DNA of 64,000 nt from Caproiciproducens faecalis (GTDB taxonomy: Bacteria; Bacillota; Clostridia; Oscillospirales; Acutalibacteraceae). Position numbers and translations under genes: made by a program. Shown here piece after piece: positions 38,282 through 46,991 of the stretch. The stretch spans positions 310,001 to 374,000 of the forward strand of contig NZ_JAGFNZ010000001.1 in NCBI RefSeq assembly GCF_019448085.1, in the 5' to 3' direction. The first letter of the stretch is position 1. Each line of letters opens with the position of its first letter. The notes under the pieces are model-generated. The model saw only the letters and a list, made by a program, of their open reading frames with translations, did not search any database and was not told the origin of the DNA.

Positions 38282-38414
38282 TTGTATTAGACGAAAAATG
38301 AAAGTATAATAAGAAAAAATATGATAGTTGAAAATTATAATCTGTTCATCCGATGGGAGTCTGACTAATTTAATTGGATTTAAAACAGAAGTTTAGATTT
38401 GAAGTGAGGTACAC
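38282..38414 (+). repeat. promoter/leader repeat, copy B (upstream of the YoaP-like gene)
   Basis: Counterpart of 25475-25621. It contains the promoter TTGTAT (38282-38287), 17 bases, TATAAT (38305-38310), identical in boxes and spacing to the cas promoter, and continues as a related AT-rich leader to the gene start. GTGAGGT at about 38402-38408 is the ribosome binding site. Together the copies bracket 12.8 kb with the whole CRISPR-Cas locus. Confidence 0.65.
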
Positions 38415-39164
38415 ATGAATACTGATTTTGTAAACTTAACAGCAGAAAACCTTGTCAATGAGCATTTATGCTGCATTATCCGCAGCAAAAAGCCCCATCC
38501 AGGGATTGAAGCAAAGCGGCAATGGCTTTCGGAGCGACTAAAGGAAGGCCATGTCTTTAGAAAGTTAAATGAAAAGGCTACGGTTTTTATTGAATATGCT
38601 CCTCTTGAAACAGCTTGGGTTCCCATAGTTGGTGAAAACTATTATTATGTCTATTGCCTATGGGTTTCTGGTATTTACAAAGGAAAAGGATATGGGAAAT
38701 CGCTGATGGAGTATTGTTTGGCTGATGCTAAAGAAAAGGGCAAATCCGGCATTTGTATGCTCGGAGCAAAAAAACAGAAGTCTTGGCTTTCTGACCAATC
38801 ATTTGCGAAGAAGTTTGGCTTCGAGGTTGTTGATACGACTGATAATGGATATGAATTGCTTGCACTTTCTTTTGACGGAACAACACCAAAGTTCGCGCAA
38901 AATGCTAAAAGTCAAGAGATTGAAAGCAAGGAGCTAACAATTTACTATGATATGCAATGCCCCTATGTCTATCAAAATATTGAGATGATAAAACAGTATT
39001 GTGAAATGAATGACGTTCCTGTATCTTTCATTCAAGTGGATACGCTGCAAAAAGCAAAGGAATTGCCTTGTGTTTTTAATAATTGGGGTGTGTTTTATAA
39101 AGGAAATTTTGAGACAGTGAATTTGTTAGATGTCGCATACTTAATGAGAATACTGAAAAAATAA
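38415..39164 (+). CDS. YoaP-like GNAT acetyltransferase
   Basis: A 249-residue protein with an N-terminal GNAT domain (about 1-165): VYCLWVSGIYKGKGYGKSLM is the acetyl-CoA pyrophosphate loop. The C-terminal YoaP-type domain (about 170-249) starts ELTIYYDMQCPYVYQNIEMI, a thioredoxin-like strand-CPxV arrangement, and ends VNLLDVAYLMRILKK. The target of acetylation is unknown. It is expressed from the promoter in repeat copy B. Confidence 0.85.
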   Translation: MNTDFVNLTAENLVNEHLCCIIRSKKPHPGIEAKRQWLSERLKEGHVFRKLNEKATVFIEYAPLETAWVPIVGENYYYVYCLWVSGIYKGKGYGKSLMEYCLADAKEKGKSGICMLGAKKQKSWLSDQSFAKKFGFEVVDTTDNGYELLALSFDGTTPKFAQNAKSQEIESKELTIYYDMQCPYVYQNIEMIKQYCEMNDVPVSFIQVDTLQKAKELPCVFNNWGVFYKGNFETVNLLDVAYLMRILKK

Positions 39165-39189
39165 AAAACAACCAGTTTCTCACTGTTTT

Positions 39190-39227
39190 TTAATTAAGCC
39201 TGCTATCACAATAGCAGGCTTAATTAA
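39190..39227. terminator. bidirectional terminator
   Basis: Seventeen-base perfect stem (39190-39206 with 39211-39227, core AAGCCTGCTAT) and a CACA loop, with T-runs on both sides, between the YoaP-like gene and the convergent YIEGIA pair. Confidence 0.9.
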
Positions 39228-39255
39228 TTTTTATTTCAGACTTGGAACACAATTT

Positions 39256-39450
39256 CTATTTTTCCTGACTGATTAAAATATAATCCCCTGTACTTAATTG
39301 GACCACATTTGCCCGAAGGGCACGGGCAAGCTCAACCGTAATTTTTTTTTGTATGTCAATCTCCTGTATATACAAGGTAAGGGGATCCCCGCCTAAAACC
39401 CGCTTTTCGTCTGCAGTAACATAAACCAGTATTTCACTCGATTTACCCAT
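39256..39450 (-). CDS. small YIEGIA-associated protein (capping complex subunit type)
   Basis: A 64-residue soluble protein, MGKSSEILVYVTADEKRVLGG at the N terminus and YILISQEK at the end. It is encoded directly after, and overlapping by 8 bases, the YIEGIA membrane protein, which matches the small protein annotated in spore-formers as the capping complex subunit for YIEGIA. GGAGGT lies 8 bases before ATG 39450. Function beyond the pairing is not established. Confidence 0.75.
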   Translation of the reverse strand: MGKSSEILVYVTADEKRVLGGDPLTLYIQEIDIQKKITVELARALRANVVQLSTGDYILISQEK

Positions 39451-40360
39451 TATGAGAACCTCCGCTGTTTTTCATGATTCGGTCGATCTTTCTGCTGTTT
39501 TCCAAAATCGGGGTATGCTTAATTGCTTTTATTACTTTCTCCGCATCATAATTAATCGGAATAAACGAGATGATTATTTTTCCGGTTTCAAAGTTTTTTC
39601 GAAGGAACTTATATCTTCTCACCCCTAATATGCGAATCGCCTCAAACAGAATTGCCTGACGCTGGCCGTAATTCTCCAAAGTAACTCTGCTTTTGGGGTC
39701 GTCTGGGGTGATTACAACCGCAATTCCTTTGCTTAAAAAAAGCTCTCTGCTGCGGTCTGTCCCAAGGTAATTTGTAACATACATGCCGTCGACATATAAT
39801 TCAGAACCTCTGACTTCAATTTGACCCAAATTAACCTCACAAATTTCACCGACCGTTTTTCCTTTTGTAAAACGATAAATAAGAACCATCACAACAATTC
39901 CTGCGACTGCTCCGCAAAGGATTGAAACGACGATGTTTGCATTCCGCAATGCTTCCATAACAAGTACCGTTGCCAGCGAAGTAATTAGCGAGATATAATT
40001 TCTCGATTCAAACGTTTTGGCGATTCCGTCTATATACGCCTCTCCCCGTTGCGTGTATTCCGTATGCTCCAATTTTCCCAGGCTTTCCCGTTCTGCCACC
40101 CGAACATCGCGAAATTGCTGCACCGCAACTGTCAGAAAAGTCACCGCAACAAAATCTCCAGCCAAAAGCGCCGGAATGGCTACCGAACCGAGCGTGGCGG
40201 CAACAAATCCGAGAAATATATTGTTAAAAAAGGCAGTGGGATACGATGGTACCTGTCTAAAATCCACTTTGAGCGTAACAAGCCGTGCAATCGTTCCTAT
40301 AATAATCCCGGTTGAAATCATATAAATATCCAAACTGTTCATCAATTTTAATGTTTCCAA
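39443..40360 (-). CDS. YIEGIA-family membrane protein
   Basis: About 305 residues. The N-terminal part is membrane-embedded with about five hydrophobic segments (DIYMISTGIIIGTIARLV, FLGFVAATLGSVAIPALL, YISLITSLATVLVMEAL, IVVSILCGAVAGIVVMVLIY). The family signature appears as GEAYIDGIAKTFESRNY, with Asp in place of the first Glu. The cytoplasmic C-terminal domain follows (about 165-305). The family is confined to endospore-forming Firmicutes. TTG 40360, 5 bases after GGGGGTG, is preferred to TTG 40402, which has no binding site. Confidence 0.85.
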   Translation of the reverse strand: METLKLMNSLDIYMISTGIIIGTIARLVTLKVDFRQVPSYPTAFFNNIFLGFVAATLGSVAIPALLAGDFVAVTFLTVAVQQFRDVRVAERESLGKLEHTEYTQRGEAYIDGIAKTFESRNYISLITSLATVLVMEALRNANIVVSILCGAVAGIVVMVLIYRFTKGKTVGEICEVNLGQIEVRGSELYVDGMYVTNYLGTDRSRELFLSKGIAVVITPDDPKSRVTLENYGQRQAILFEAIRILGVRRYKFLRKNFETGKIIISFIPINYDAEKVIKAIKHTPILENSRKIDRIMKNSGGSHNG

Positions 40361-40479
40361 TATTACACCCCCATGACCATATTGTTTGCCTTTTTTATCC
40401 AATTAAACTTGGGGATAAATGGAATAATTTTCAGCTTCCAAGGTAAGATAAGTTTATCGCAATTTGGAGGGATGAAGAA

Positions 40480-42813
40480 TTGGGTTCGATTGGGGTTGGA
40501 CAAACGGTCATTCGGAAAGAAGCCTGGGAAAAAGTGACCGGGCAGGCAAAATATACGGATGATTTTATCTCGAATGATACTTTAACCGCTCAAATAGTTA
40601 CCAGCACTTATGCGCATGCAAAAATACAAAAGATTGATGTATCCTCCGCTGCGTCCCTGCCGGGTGTAAAAGCCATTTTGACCGGAGAAGACTATCCGAT
40701 TCTGTTTGGACAGCTGATAGAAGACCACCCTCCCCTGGCAAAGGGAATAGTGCGGTATTACGGCGAACCGGTTGCGCTTGTAGTGGCCGACAGCGCTTTT
40801 ACCGCCGCGAAAGCTGTCGCAATGATACATGTTTTCTATGAGCCGCTTCCGGTAATCGGTTCCCCGTCGCAGGCAGTGGCCGCAAACGCGCCGCTGGTAC
40901 ATGAACAAATGATTCTTTATGAAATAGCGCAAAAGGATATTTATCCAAAGTATAATACAAATATTTGCGATCAGAAAAAGATCCGAAAGGGCGATGTAGA
41001 AAGGGGCTTTACACAATGTGACTGCATTGTAGAAGCAGAATTTCATTTGCCGCAGTCCGATCACATTGCGATGGAAACACGTTCCGCCCAGGCAAGAATT
41101 GACGCAAGCGGTACCGTTTACATTAAAACCGCATCGCAGTCCCCTTTTAACGTTAAGAAAATCATCAGTAAAGTTTTCCAAATTGACCAGAGCAAAGTAA
41201 TTGTAGAGGTTCCGTTTGTGGGGGGAGGCTTTGGCGGGAAAGCCCCAGTACAGCTTGAAATTCTTGCTTATATTGCCTCCGCTTCGGTAGGCGGAAGAGC
41301 CGTCCGCCTTACGAATTCACGGGAAAACGATATGGTTTCCTCTCCGTGTCGAATGGGACTGGAAGCCAAATTCAAACTCGGCGCCACGAGGGATGGGATG
41401 CTGCAGGCAGTACAGATGGAATATTTGCTTGACACAGGCGCCTATTCAGACATTGGCCCAACATTGATTAAGGCCATTATAGTAGACTGCACCGGCCCTT
41501 ATAAAATTGACAATGTATACTGTGACGCATTCTGCGTGTATACCAACCACCCTTATGTGACTTCATACCGGGGATTTTCACACGCCTCCAGCGCGTTCTG
41601 CATCGAGCGTATGATGGATAAGCTTGCACAGAAGCTAAACATGGACCCCGCGGAACTGAGGTACAAAAACGCGCTTCGGCCGGGCTGCACTTCTCCTACA
41701 CAAGTTGAAATTACCTCCAGCAATTTCGGTGATCTTAATTCCTGCATTTCTAAATTACAAGAAATTATTAACTGGTCGGAAGGAACCCGCGTTGAAGTCG
41801 GGGAAAATAAAATACGGGCGAAAGGCATGGCCTGCTTCTGGAAAACCTCCAACTCTCCTACCGATGCGGTTTCCGGTGTATTCTTAACATTCAACACAGA
41901 CGGCAGCATTAATCTGAACTGCGGATGTGTGGAATGCGGCCCCAGCATGAAAACGACCGCGGCACAGATTCTATCGGAAAAATTAAAAATGGATATTAAC
42001 CGTATTCACGTCAATATGGATGTGAATACAAAATACAGTCCTGAACACTGGAAAACGGTTGCCAGCATGACGACCTACATGGTTGGACGGGCGGTTCTGC
42101 GTGCGGCAGAAGACGTGATCCGCCAACTGTCCAGTCTTGCTGCCGTTGTGCTCCGCTGTCCTCCGGAAGACCTTGAAGTGGCATACGAAAAGGTCTACGT
42201 TCGGCATGACCCGTCGCTTTTTCTACCGCTGAAAGAACTTGTACACGGCTACAAATACCCAAATGGCAACTCGGTGGAAGGTCAGATTTTAGGGCGCGGA
42301 AGTTTTATTATGAGCGACCTTAATGTGCTTGATCAGGAAACCGGAAAAGGAAAATCCGGCCCCTTCTGGACTGTTGGGGCTCAGGCAGTGGAAATTGAAT
42401 ACGATGAAAAAGAATATACGTACCGGTTTGTAAAAGCAGCAACCGTAATTGACGCGGGCAGGGTGCTGAATCCGAAAATGGCGGAAGGGTTAGTCAAAGG
42501 CGGCATGTGCATGGGGCTTGGACTAGGCAGCCGCGAGTCTTTTTCTTATGACGAGGAAGCAAGAGTTCAGGACACCAGTCTAAGGACTTATAAAGTGATG
42601 CATTTTGGAGAAACCCCTAAGTACCTTGTCTCTTTCGTTGAAACCCCCCAGATTGACGCACCTTATCATGCGCGCGGCATTGCGGAACACGGAATTATCG
42701 GAATTCCTGCGGCTTTGGGCAATGCCCTTTCCGTCGCTGTGCATGCAGAACTGGATGAGCTTCCGTTGGTACCTGAAACGATCTGGCACATGAAAACCGG
42801 AGGTATCCTATGA
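40480..42813 (+). CDS. xanthine dehydrogenase-family molybdenum hydroxylase, large subunit
   Basis: A 777-residue molybdopterin-binding subunit that would hydroxylate a heterocycle or aldehyde with water-derived oxygen. The domain order is normal: N-terminal a/b hammerhead (VTGQAKYTDDF, VKAILTGEDYP), then the Mo-binding part with VPFVGGGFGGKAPVQ, SYRGFSHASSAFCIERMMD, and the C-terminal active-site Glu region RGIAEHGIIGIPAALGNA. The start is TTG 40480, 8 bases after GGAGGG. It overlaps the FAD subunit gene (ATGA). The substrate cannot be assigned; no XdhC-type insertase is nearby. Confidence 0.93.
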   Translation: MGSIGVGQTVIRKEAWEKVTGQAKYTDDFISNDTLTAQIVTSTYAHAKIQKIDVSSAASLPGVKAILTGEDYPILFGQLIEDHPPLAKGIVRYYGEPVALVVADSAFTAAKAVAMIHVFYEPLPVIGSPSQAVAANAPLVHEQMILYEIAQKDIYPKYNTNICDQKKIRKGDVERGFTQCDCIVEAEFHLPQSDHIAMETRSAQARIDASGTVYIKTASQSPFNVKKIISKVFQIDQSKVIVEVPFVGGGFGGKAPVQLEILAYIASASVGGRAVRLTNSRENDMVSSPCRMGLEAKFKLGATRDGMLQAVQMEYLLDTGAYSDIGPTLIKAIIVDCTGPYKIDNVYCDAFCVYTNHPYVTSYRGFSHASSAFCIERMMDKLAQKLNMDPAELRYKNALRPGCTSPTQVEITSSNFGDLNSCISKLQEIINWSEGTRVEVGENKIRAKGMACFWKTSNSPTDAVSGVFLTFNTDGSINLNCGCVECGPSMKTTAAQILSEKLKMDINRIHVNMDVNTKYSPEHWKTVASMTTYMVGRAVLRAAEDVIRQLSSLAAVVLRCPPEDLEVAYEKVYVRHDPSLFLPLKELVHGYKYPNGNSVEGQILGRGSFIMSDLNVLDQETGKGKSGPFWTVGAQAVEIEYDEKEYTYRFVKAATVIDAGRVLNPKMAEGLVKGGMCMGLGLGSRESFSYDEEARVQDTSLRTYKVMHFGETPKYLVSFVETPQIDAPYHARGIAEHGIIGIPAALGNALSVAVHAELDELPLVPETIWHMKTGGIL

Positions 42814-43643
42814 TACCATTTGAATTTGATTACTATAAACCAGCTTCCATACGGGAAGCAACCGAGGCATTCACACTGTTGGATACCGCCGGGAAAAATC
42901 CGGTCTATTACGGAGGCGGCAGTGAGCTAATCAGTATGGCCCGTTTGGGAAACCTGCATTTTGGTTCAGTAATTGATATAAAAGAAATTCCGGAGTGCAA
43001 AATTTTGGGCTATGACCAGGACAATCAGCTCGTTCTGGGTTCTGCTCTGACATTATCAGATATATGTGAATCAAAGCAATTTCCTCTTTTAGAGAAAACC
43101 GCCGGAAGAATTGCTGACCACACGATGCAATGCAAAATCACTTTGGGCGGGAACCTGGCTTCCACCCTGATTTATCGTGAAACAGTACTCCCTTTGTTGT
43201 TGGTTGACAGCAAAATCACTGTTGCGGGAATAGACGGAGTCCGTGATTTCCCAATCAGCCAAATTTTCGAGAAAAGGCTAAATCTCCCTAAGGGATCGTT
43301 TGCTGTTCGAGTGAGCACAAAAAAGGGAATGATTAGTTCCCCGTATTTTCACATAAAAAAAACAAGAAACGAAAAAATAGATTATCCGCTTATGACCGTA
43401 GCAGGAATTAAAACCGGCGGCCAACTGCGTATCGCATTCAGCGGACTGATGCCTTACCCCTTTCGCAGCGTACGGGTAGAAAATATTTTGAATGATACAA
43501 ATGATAACTCGGTTCGGGCTATGGAAGTGGTAAACCTGCTGTCCGATAAAATTCTGGATGATCTTAACGGATCCTGCGAATACCGTAAATTCGTATTAAA
43601 AAACACCATTCTCAATGTATTGGATACGATGAAGGAGGTTTGA
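42810..43643 (+). CDS. molybdenum hydroxylase FAD-binding subunit
   Basis: A 277-residue CoxM/XdhB-type subunit passing electrons from the Fe-S clusters to NAD or another acceptor. The FAD-binding motifs are YYGGGSELISMARLG and CKITLGGNLAST (TLGGN), with a C-terminal CO-dehydrogenase-flavoprotein domain. ATG overlaps the upstream stop, and the gene runs directly into the 2Fe-2S subunit with a GGAGG in its tail. Confidence 0.93.
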   Translation: MIPFEFDYYKPASIREATEAFTLLDTAGKNPVYYGGGSELISMARLGNLHFGSVIDIKEIPECKILGYDQDNQLVLGSALTLSDICESKQFPLLEKTAGRIADHTMQCKITLGGNLASTLIYRETVLPLLLVDSKITVAGIDGVRDFPISQIFEKRLNLPKGSFAVRVSTKKGMISSPYFHIKKTRNEKIDYPLMTVAGIKTGGQLRIAFSGLMPYPFRSVRVENILNDTNDNSVRAMEVVNLLSDKILDDLNGSCEYRKFVLKNTILNVLDTMKEV

Positions 43644-44120
43644 ATGATGTTTTGTCTGCAGGGGAAAAGTCTTGTTACAATCAATGTAAATAATGACGAT
43701 CATGAACTGCTGATTCGCCCGTCCGATATTCTCTTAGATACCCTCCGGGATCAACTTGGCTTGACCGGCGCAAAGCCCGGCTGCCAAAACGGCGACTGCG
43801 GGGCGTGCACTGTGCTGGTCGACGGGTGGCCGGTCAAATCCTGCCTGATGCTGACAGCCGAAGCGGTGGGGAAGAAGATAACTACGGTAGAAGGCCTTAA
43901 AGATGCACCCATTCAAAAAGCCTTTATTGAGCAATTTGCATTTCAATGCGGTTATTGTACTTCCGGGTTTTTAATGGTCTGCTACGCGCTGGCAAATATT
44001 CACCCGAATCCGGAAGACATTGTAATTGATGAATGGCTGCAAAGCAATATCTGCCGATGTACAAGCTACGAGGAGATCGGAACTGCCATTCGCTCCGTTT
44101 TAGCCGGGAAAATAAAGTAA
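43644..44120 (+). CDS. molybdenum hydroxylase 2Fe-2S subunit
   Basis: A 158-residue CoxS/XdhA-type subunit with two [2Fe-2S] clusters. The N-terminal plant-type ferredoxin cysteines are GAKPGCQNGDCGACTV plus KSCLM, and the C-terminal helical cluster is FQCGYCTSGFLM and SNICRCTSYEE. All eight ligand cysteines are present. It completes the three-subunit hydroxylase. Confidence 0.95.
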   Translation: MMFCLQGKSLVTINVNNDDHELLIRPSDILLDTLRDQLGLTGAKPGCQNGDCGACTVLVDGWPVKSCLMLTAEAVGKKITTVEGLKDAPIQKAFIEQFAFQCGYCTSGFLMVCYALANIHPNPEDIVIDEWLQSNICRCTSYEEIGTAIRSVLAGKIK

Positions 44121-44179
44121 TATTTTTTTCTTAACATTCATAGCTTATACAAACTCAAAATGAGGGAAGTGAATGAATC

Positions 44180-44827
44180 ATGAAAAAACAAATCGAGATC
44201 GTTTTATTCTGGGGCTCCTTATGGGGGATTGAGGAAGCAACTCTGGGACATGTCCTGCATCTTCTTCCAGTCAATATCGGATGGCTTTTCTGGTTTCCAC
44301 TGGCATATTTGTTTATGTTTCTCTCCTATCAAAAAACACATTATATTACTTCTATTTTATGGACGTCGGTAATTGCAGCTGCCATCAAGTTAATTGATTT
44401 ATTGCTTCCGATACGAATTGATAAGGTCATAAACCCCACCGTATCAATTTTATTGGAGGGGGCCGCGGTATTTCTTTTGATTAAGGTAATGAATTCGCGC
44501 ACATCAGCCCCCAAATACTTCTTTGTTATTCCGTTTGCTTCCAGCCTTCTCTACCAGTTATTTTATATTATTTATATTTCCATTGTACCGCTGCTTTTTA
44601 CAGCTATTCCCGCAGCGGCCGGTATCTCTGCTTATTTGGACTATGGTTTGCACGGCATGGTAAACGGAATTTTGTTAGTCGTCATTTCCGCATGCTGCGT
44701 TCAGGTGATAAATAGAAAAGGAAAGGGACAACAAACAGTAAGGCCGTCCATGCAATTCTCCGTTTTGCTTTCGGTTTTATCCTATTTGCTGCCGGCGATT
44801 GCTTTATTCGTACAATGGAAAATGTAA
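44180..44827 (+). CDS. uncharacterised multi-spanning membrane protein
   Basis: A 215-residue, strongly hydrophobic protein with about six predicted membrane segments. I do not recognise the family. Notable is a conserved-looking N terminus, ALWGIEE-like (WGSLWGIEEATLGHVLHLLP), and a GISAYLDYGLHGMVNGIL segment near residue 155. It lies 59 bases after the hydroxylase operon, and its end overlaps the nucleotidyltransferase gene by 13 bases, so it is part of the same unit. A transporter S-component or a cofactor/substrate permease would fit, but this is guesswork. ATG 44180 follows GAGGGAAG. Confidence 0.7.
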   Translation: MKKQIEIVLFWGSLWGIEEATLGHVLHLLPVNIGWLFWFPLAYLFMFLSYQKTHYITSILWTSVIAAAIKLIDLLLPIRIDKVINPTVSILLEGAAVFLLIKVMNSRTSAPKYFFVIPFASSLLYQLFYIIYISIVPLLFTAIPAAAGISAYLDYGLHGMVNGILLVVISACCVQVINRKGKGQQTVRPSMQFSVLLSVLSYLLPAIALFVQWKM

Positions 44828-45453
44828 TTGGAATTATTTTAGCCGCCGGGTACTCATCCAGAATGGGTGAATTTAAAATGACGCAATTTCTGTCGGGACT
44901 TCCGGTCATTGAACATCCGATTCAAAACATGTATGACACCTGCAATAAAATTCTGATCGTTACTGGTTTTCAATTTGAAAAGTTACGGTATTTAGAAAAA
45001 AAATATCAGAAGGTAAGCCTGGTTTTTAATCCGAATTATTCTGAGGGGATGTTTTCTTCGGTTCTTGCCGGGTTAGCGTATTCCGAGGCCAAACGGTATG
45101 TTGTTATGCCGGGGGACTGCCCGGCTGTGCACTCAAAAACATTTCGTGATTTAACCGCCTTCAGCGGAGATATTTGTCTTCCGAGTTACCTCGGAAAAAC
45201 CGGCCATCCGGTTATGATAAGCAATTTCGCCCGCAAGGAGTTATTAAGGGGTTCGTTTCTTACCCTGGAGCATTTTATAAAAAGTCACCCATACAAAGAA
45301 ATACCGGTCAAGGATGCGGGGATTCTTATGGATCTGGATAGCCCGGAGGATTTTAGAAAGCTGGAAACGTTTTTGAGGGTCAGAAATCATGATGACAGTG
45401 ATAACAGGCGATATCAACAGCGGAAAAACAACAGTATTAATCAATCATTATAA
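44815..45453 (+). CDS. MobA/MocA-like nucleotidyltransferase
   Basis: A 212-residue NTP-transferase. The N-terminal signature is IGIILAAGYSSRMGEFK (nucleotide loop), then GDCPAVHSKTF (metal Asp) and GKTGHPVMIS. These mark the MobA/MocA branch that attaches CMP or GMP to molybdopterin. In a molybdenum hydroxylase operon the CTP type (MocA) making the cytosine dinucleotide cofactor is likeliest. The 3' end overlaps the NTPase gene by 65 bases. Confidence 0.85.
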   Translation: MENVIGIILAAGYSSRMGEFKMTQFLSGLPVIEHPIQNMYDTCNKILIVTGFQFEKLRYLEKKYQKVSLVFNPNYSEGMFSSVLAGLAYSEAKRYVVMPGDCPAVHSKTFRDLTAFSGDICLPSYLGKTGHPVMISNFARKELLRGSFLTLEHFIKSHPYKEIPVKDAGILMDLDSPEDFRKLETFLRVRNHDDSDNRRYQQRKNNSINQSL

Positions 45454-45862
45454 AATAAATCGGCAGGGCGACGGATTCGCTCTGCCAAAATTTTCTATCC
45501 CCGGCAGAGCGGCCGGGCAGAAAATCATGCGCTTATCGACCGGCGAAAAGAAAATATTGTCTTATTCCAATGGGTTCGAGATTTTAAACCCGTCAGAAGC
45601 TTTTCGCTACAAAAATTACCATTTCACAAAAAATGGAATTGCCTTTGCAAATAAAATCGCAGCAGATATCATTAACAATAATACAAATCCGGTGTATCTT
45701 GATGAAATTGGCCCGGTGGAACTGATGAAAAGCGGGTTTTATTACATTGTATTGGCAATGCTCGACCATAAAAAGGATATGTTTCTTGTGGTTCGCTCCA
45801 CTTGCTTGGAAGACGTGTTAAATCTATTTCATATTCATGCTGACCGTATCATTGCTCTTTAG
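45389..45862 (+). CDS. THEP1-like nucleoside-triphosphatase
   Basis: A 157-residue P-loop protein. Walker A is TGDINSGKTTVL at the N terminus and Walker B is VYLDEIGPVELMKSGF, the NTPase_1/THEP1 pattern. Residues between include FSIPGRAAGQKIMRLSTGEK. Its placement inside the molybdenum hydroxylase unit and overlap with the nucleotidyltransferase suggest a role in cofactor or enzyme maturation, which is inference. ATG 45389 or 45392 is used, after GAGGG. Confidence 0.8.
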   Translation: MMTVITGDINSGKTTVLINHYKINRQGDGFALPKFSIPGRAAGQKIMRLSTGEKKILSYSNGFEILNPSEAFRYKNYHFTKNGIAFANKIAADIINNNTNPVYLDEIGPVELMKSGFYYIVLAMLDHKKDMFLVVRSTCLEDVLNLFHIHADRIIAL

Positions 45863-45965
45863 CCATTACCACAAAATCCATGCACAAGTCTTGAATAATT
45901 GGCTCTAGTTGCTTAACTTGGATCAATGTTTATACACATATGAAATATGTTAGGAGGATTGTTGT

Positions 45966-46910
45966 ATGAAAAAAAGTCTAAAAGTAACCTCTCTGATTTT
46001 GGTATGCATGTTGATAACCTGTGTCTTCGGAATCACTTCTGCTTTCGCGACGAGTATAAAGTTTTTGAGCTTCTACCCCACCGGAACTCATACCATTGAT
46101 GTCAATCAACAGGATTATTTTCAGGTGCTTTCCACCGCGGCGGAACCGCCGACAGTAAAGATAGGCGATACAACAAAGCTGAAAGTTGAATTTGACAAAC
46201 AAATCGGAACCGCCACGCCGCAAAAGTATCAGTACAAATACGTGGGGTTAAAGGCAGGAAGTACAACCGTTACGCTCACATCGAAAGATGGCTTAACCGC
46301 AAAAGAAACTTTCACAGTGAAAAGCTCGAATGCCAATGATGTAGTCATCAAATCCGACACCACGGACAATCTCTTTATGAAACCGGCAAGTTCCTATACT
46401 CTGAAAATCACCTGTGCGACCAAGGGTGGAAAAGCTACTAAGCCAATTGTTACGGTTGGTGACAACAAGATATTGAAAGTAGAATATTTAAAGAAGAACG
46501 GCAGTAATTTCTACTACAAAATCACGGCAATCGGAAAAGCAGGGCAATCAGCCGGCCTTTATACTGCAGCAGCAGGAACAAAGGCTGTTAAGCAGTTTAC
46601 TGTTATCATTACAAATCAAGTTATCAATACGTCTAAAAATATAAAAATAAAATGTGACACGACCAAGGATTTCGGTCTTAAAAAAGGAGCAAGTTATATT
46701 TTTAAAATGACTTCTGCCAATGGGGTTATGCCGATTTTTACAGTGGGAACAAAAGGGCTTTTTCGTTTTGAACTGATCAAAAAATCGGGTGATGATTATT
46801 TTTATAAAATTACCGCTGTCGGAACAGCGGGCAAGTCGGCAGGAATTTACACGACAATACCAAATGAAAATCCGGTCAGACAATGCAAGGTGACGATTTC
46901 GCACATCTAA
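45966..46910 (+). CDS. secreted protein with Ig-like and duplicated C-terminal domains
   Basis: A 314-residue exported protein. The signal peptide is at about 1-29 (MKKSLKVTSLILVCMLITC, cleavage near SAFATS). A first Ig-like domain (about 30-120) contains GLKAGSTTVTLTSKDG. Two homologous domains of about 95 residues follow (about 123-217 and 222-314), each with KxGxxYxxKIT AxGxAG-SAG-YT and ending in a VxI strand. No sortase motif or cell-wall repeat is seen. Function is unknown; perhaps extracellular binding. AGGAGG precedes ATG 45966. Confidence 0.8.
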   Translation: MKKSLKVTSLILVCMLITCVFGITSAFATSIKFLSFYPTGTHTIDVNQQDYFQVLSTAAEPPTVKIGDTTKLKVEFDKQIGTATPQKYQYKYVGLKAGSTTVTLTSKDGLTAKETFTVKSSNANDVVIKSDTTDNLFMKPASSYTLKITCATKGGKATKPIVTVGDNKILKVEYLKKNGSNFYYKITAIGKAGQSAGLYTAAAGTKAVKQFTVIITNQVINTSKNIKIKCDTTKDFGLKKGASYIFKMTSANGVMPIFTVGTKGLFRFELIKKSGDDYFYKITAVGTAGKSAGIYTTIPNENPVRQCKVTISHI

Positions 46911-46923
46911 ATCTGTATTTAAC

Positions 46924-46955
46924 AACGCCGCTTGGGTTTAGTCCCAAGCGGCGTT
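46924..46955. terminator. bidirectional terminator
   Basis: AACGCCGCTTGGG (46924-46936) and CCCAAGCGGCGTT (46943-46955) followed by TTGTTT, between the secreted protein and the convergent LysR gene. Confidence 0.85.
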
Positions 46956-46991
46956 TTGTTTATTTTCCGGCCTGTCAGCCGGCAACGATAA

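Noticed and set aside
44180-44827. Membrane protein as a named molybdate or ECF transporter component
   Set aside because: No family motif could be identified; only hydrophobicity and context support it.
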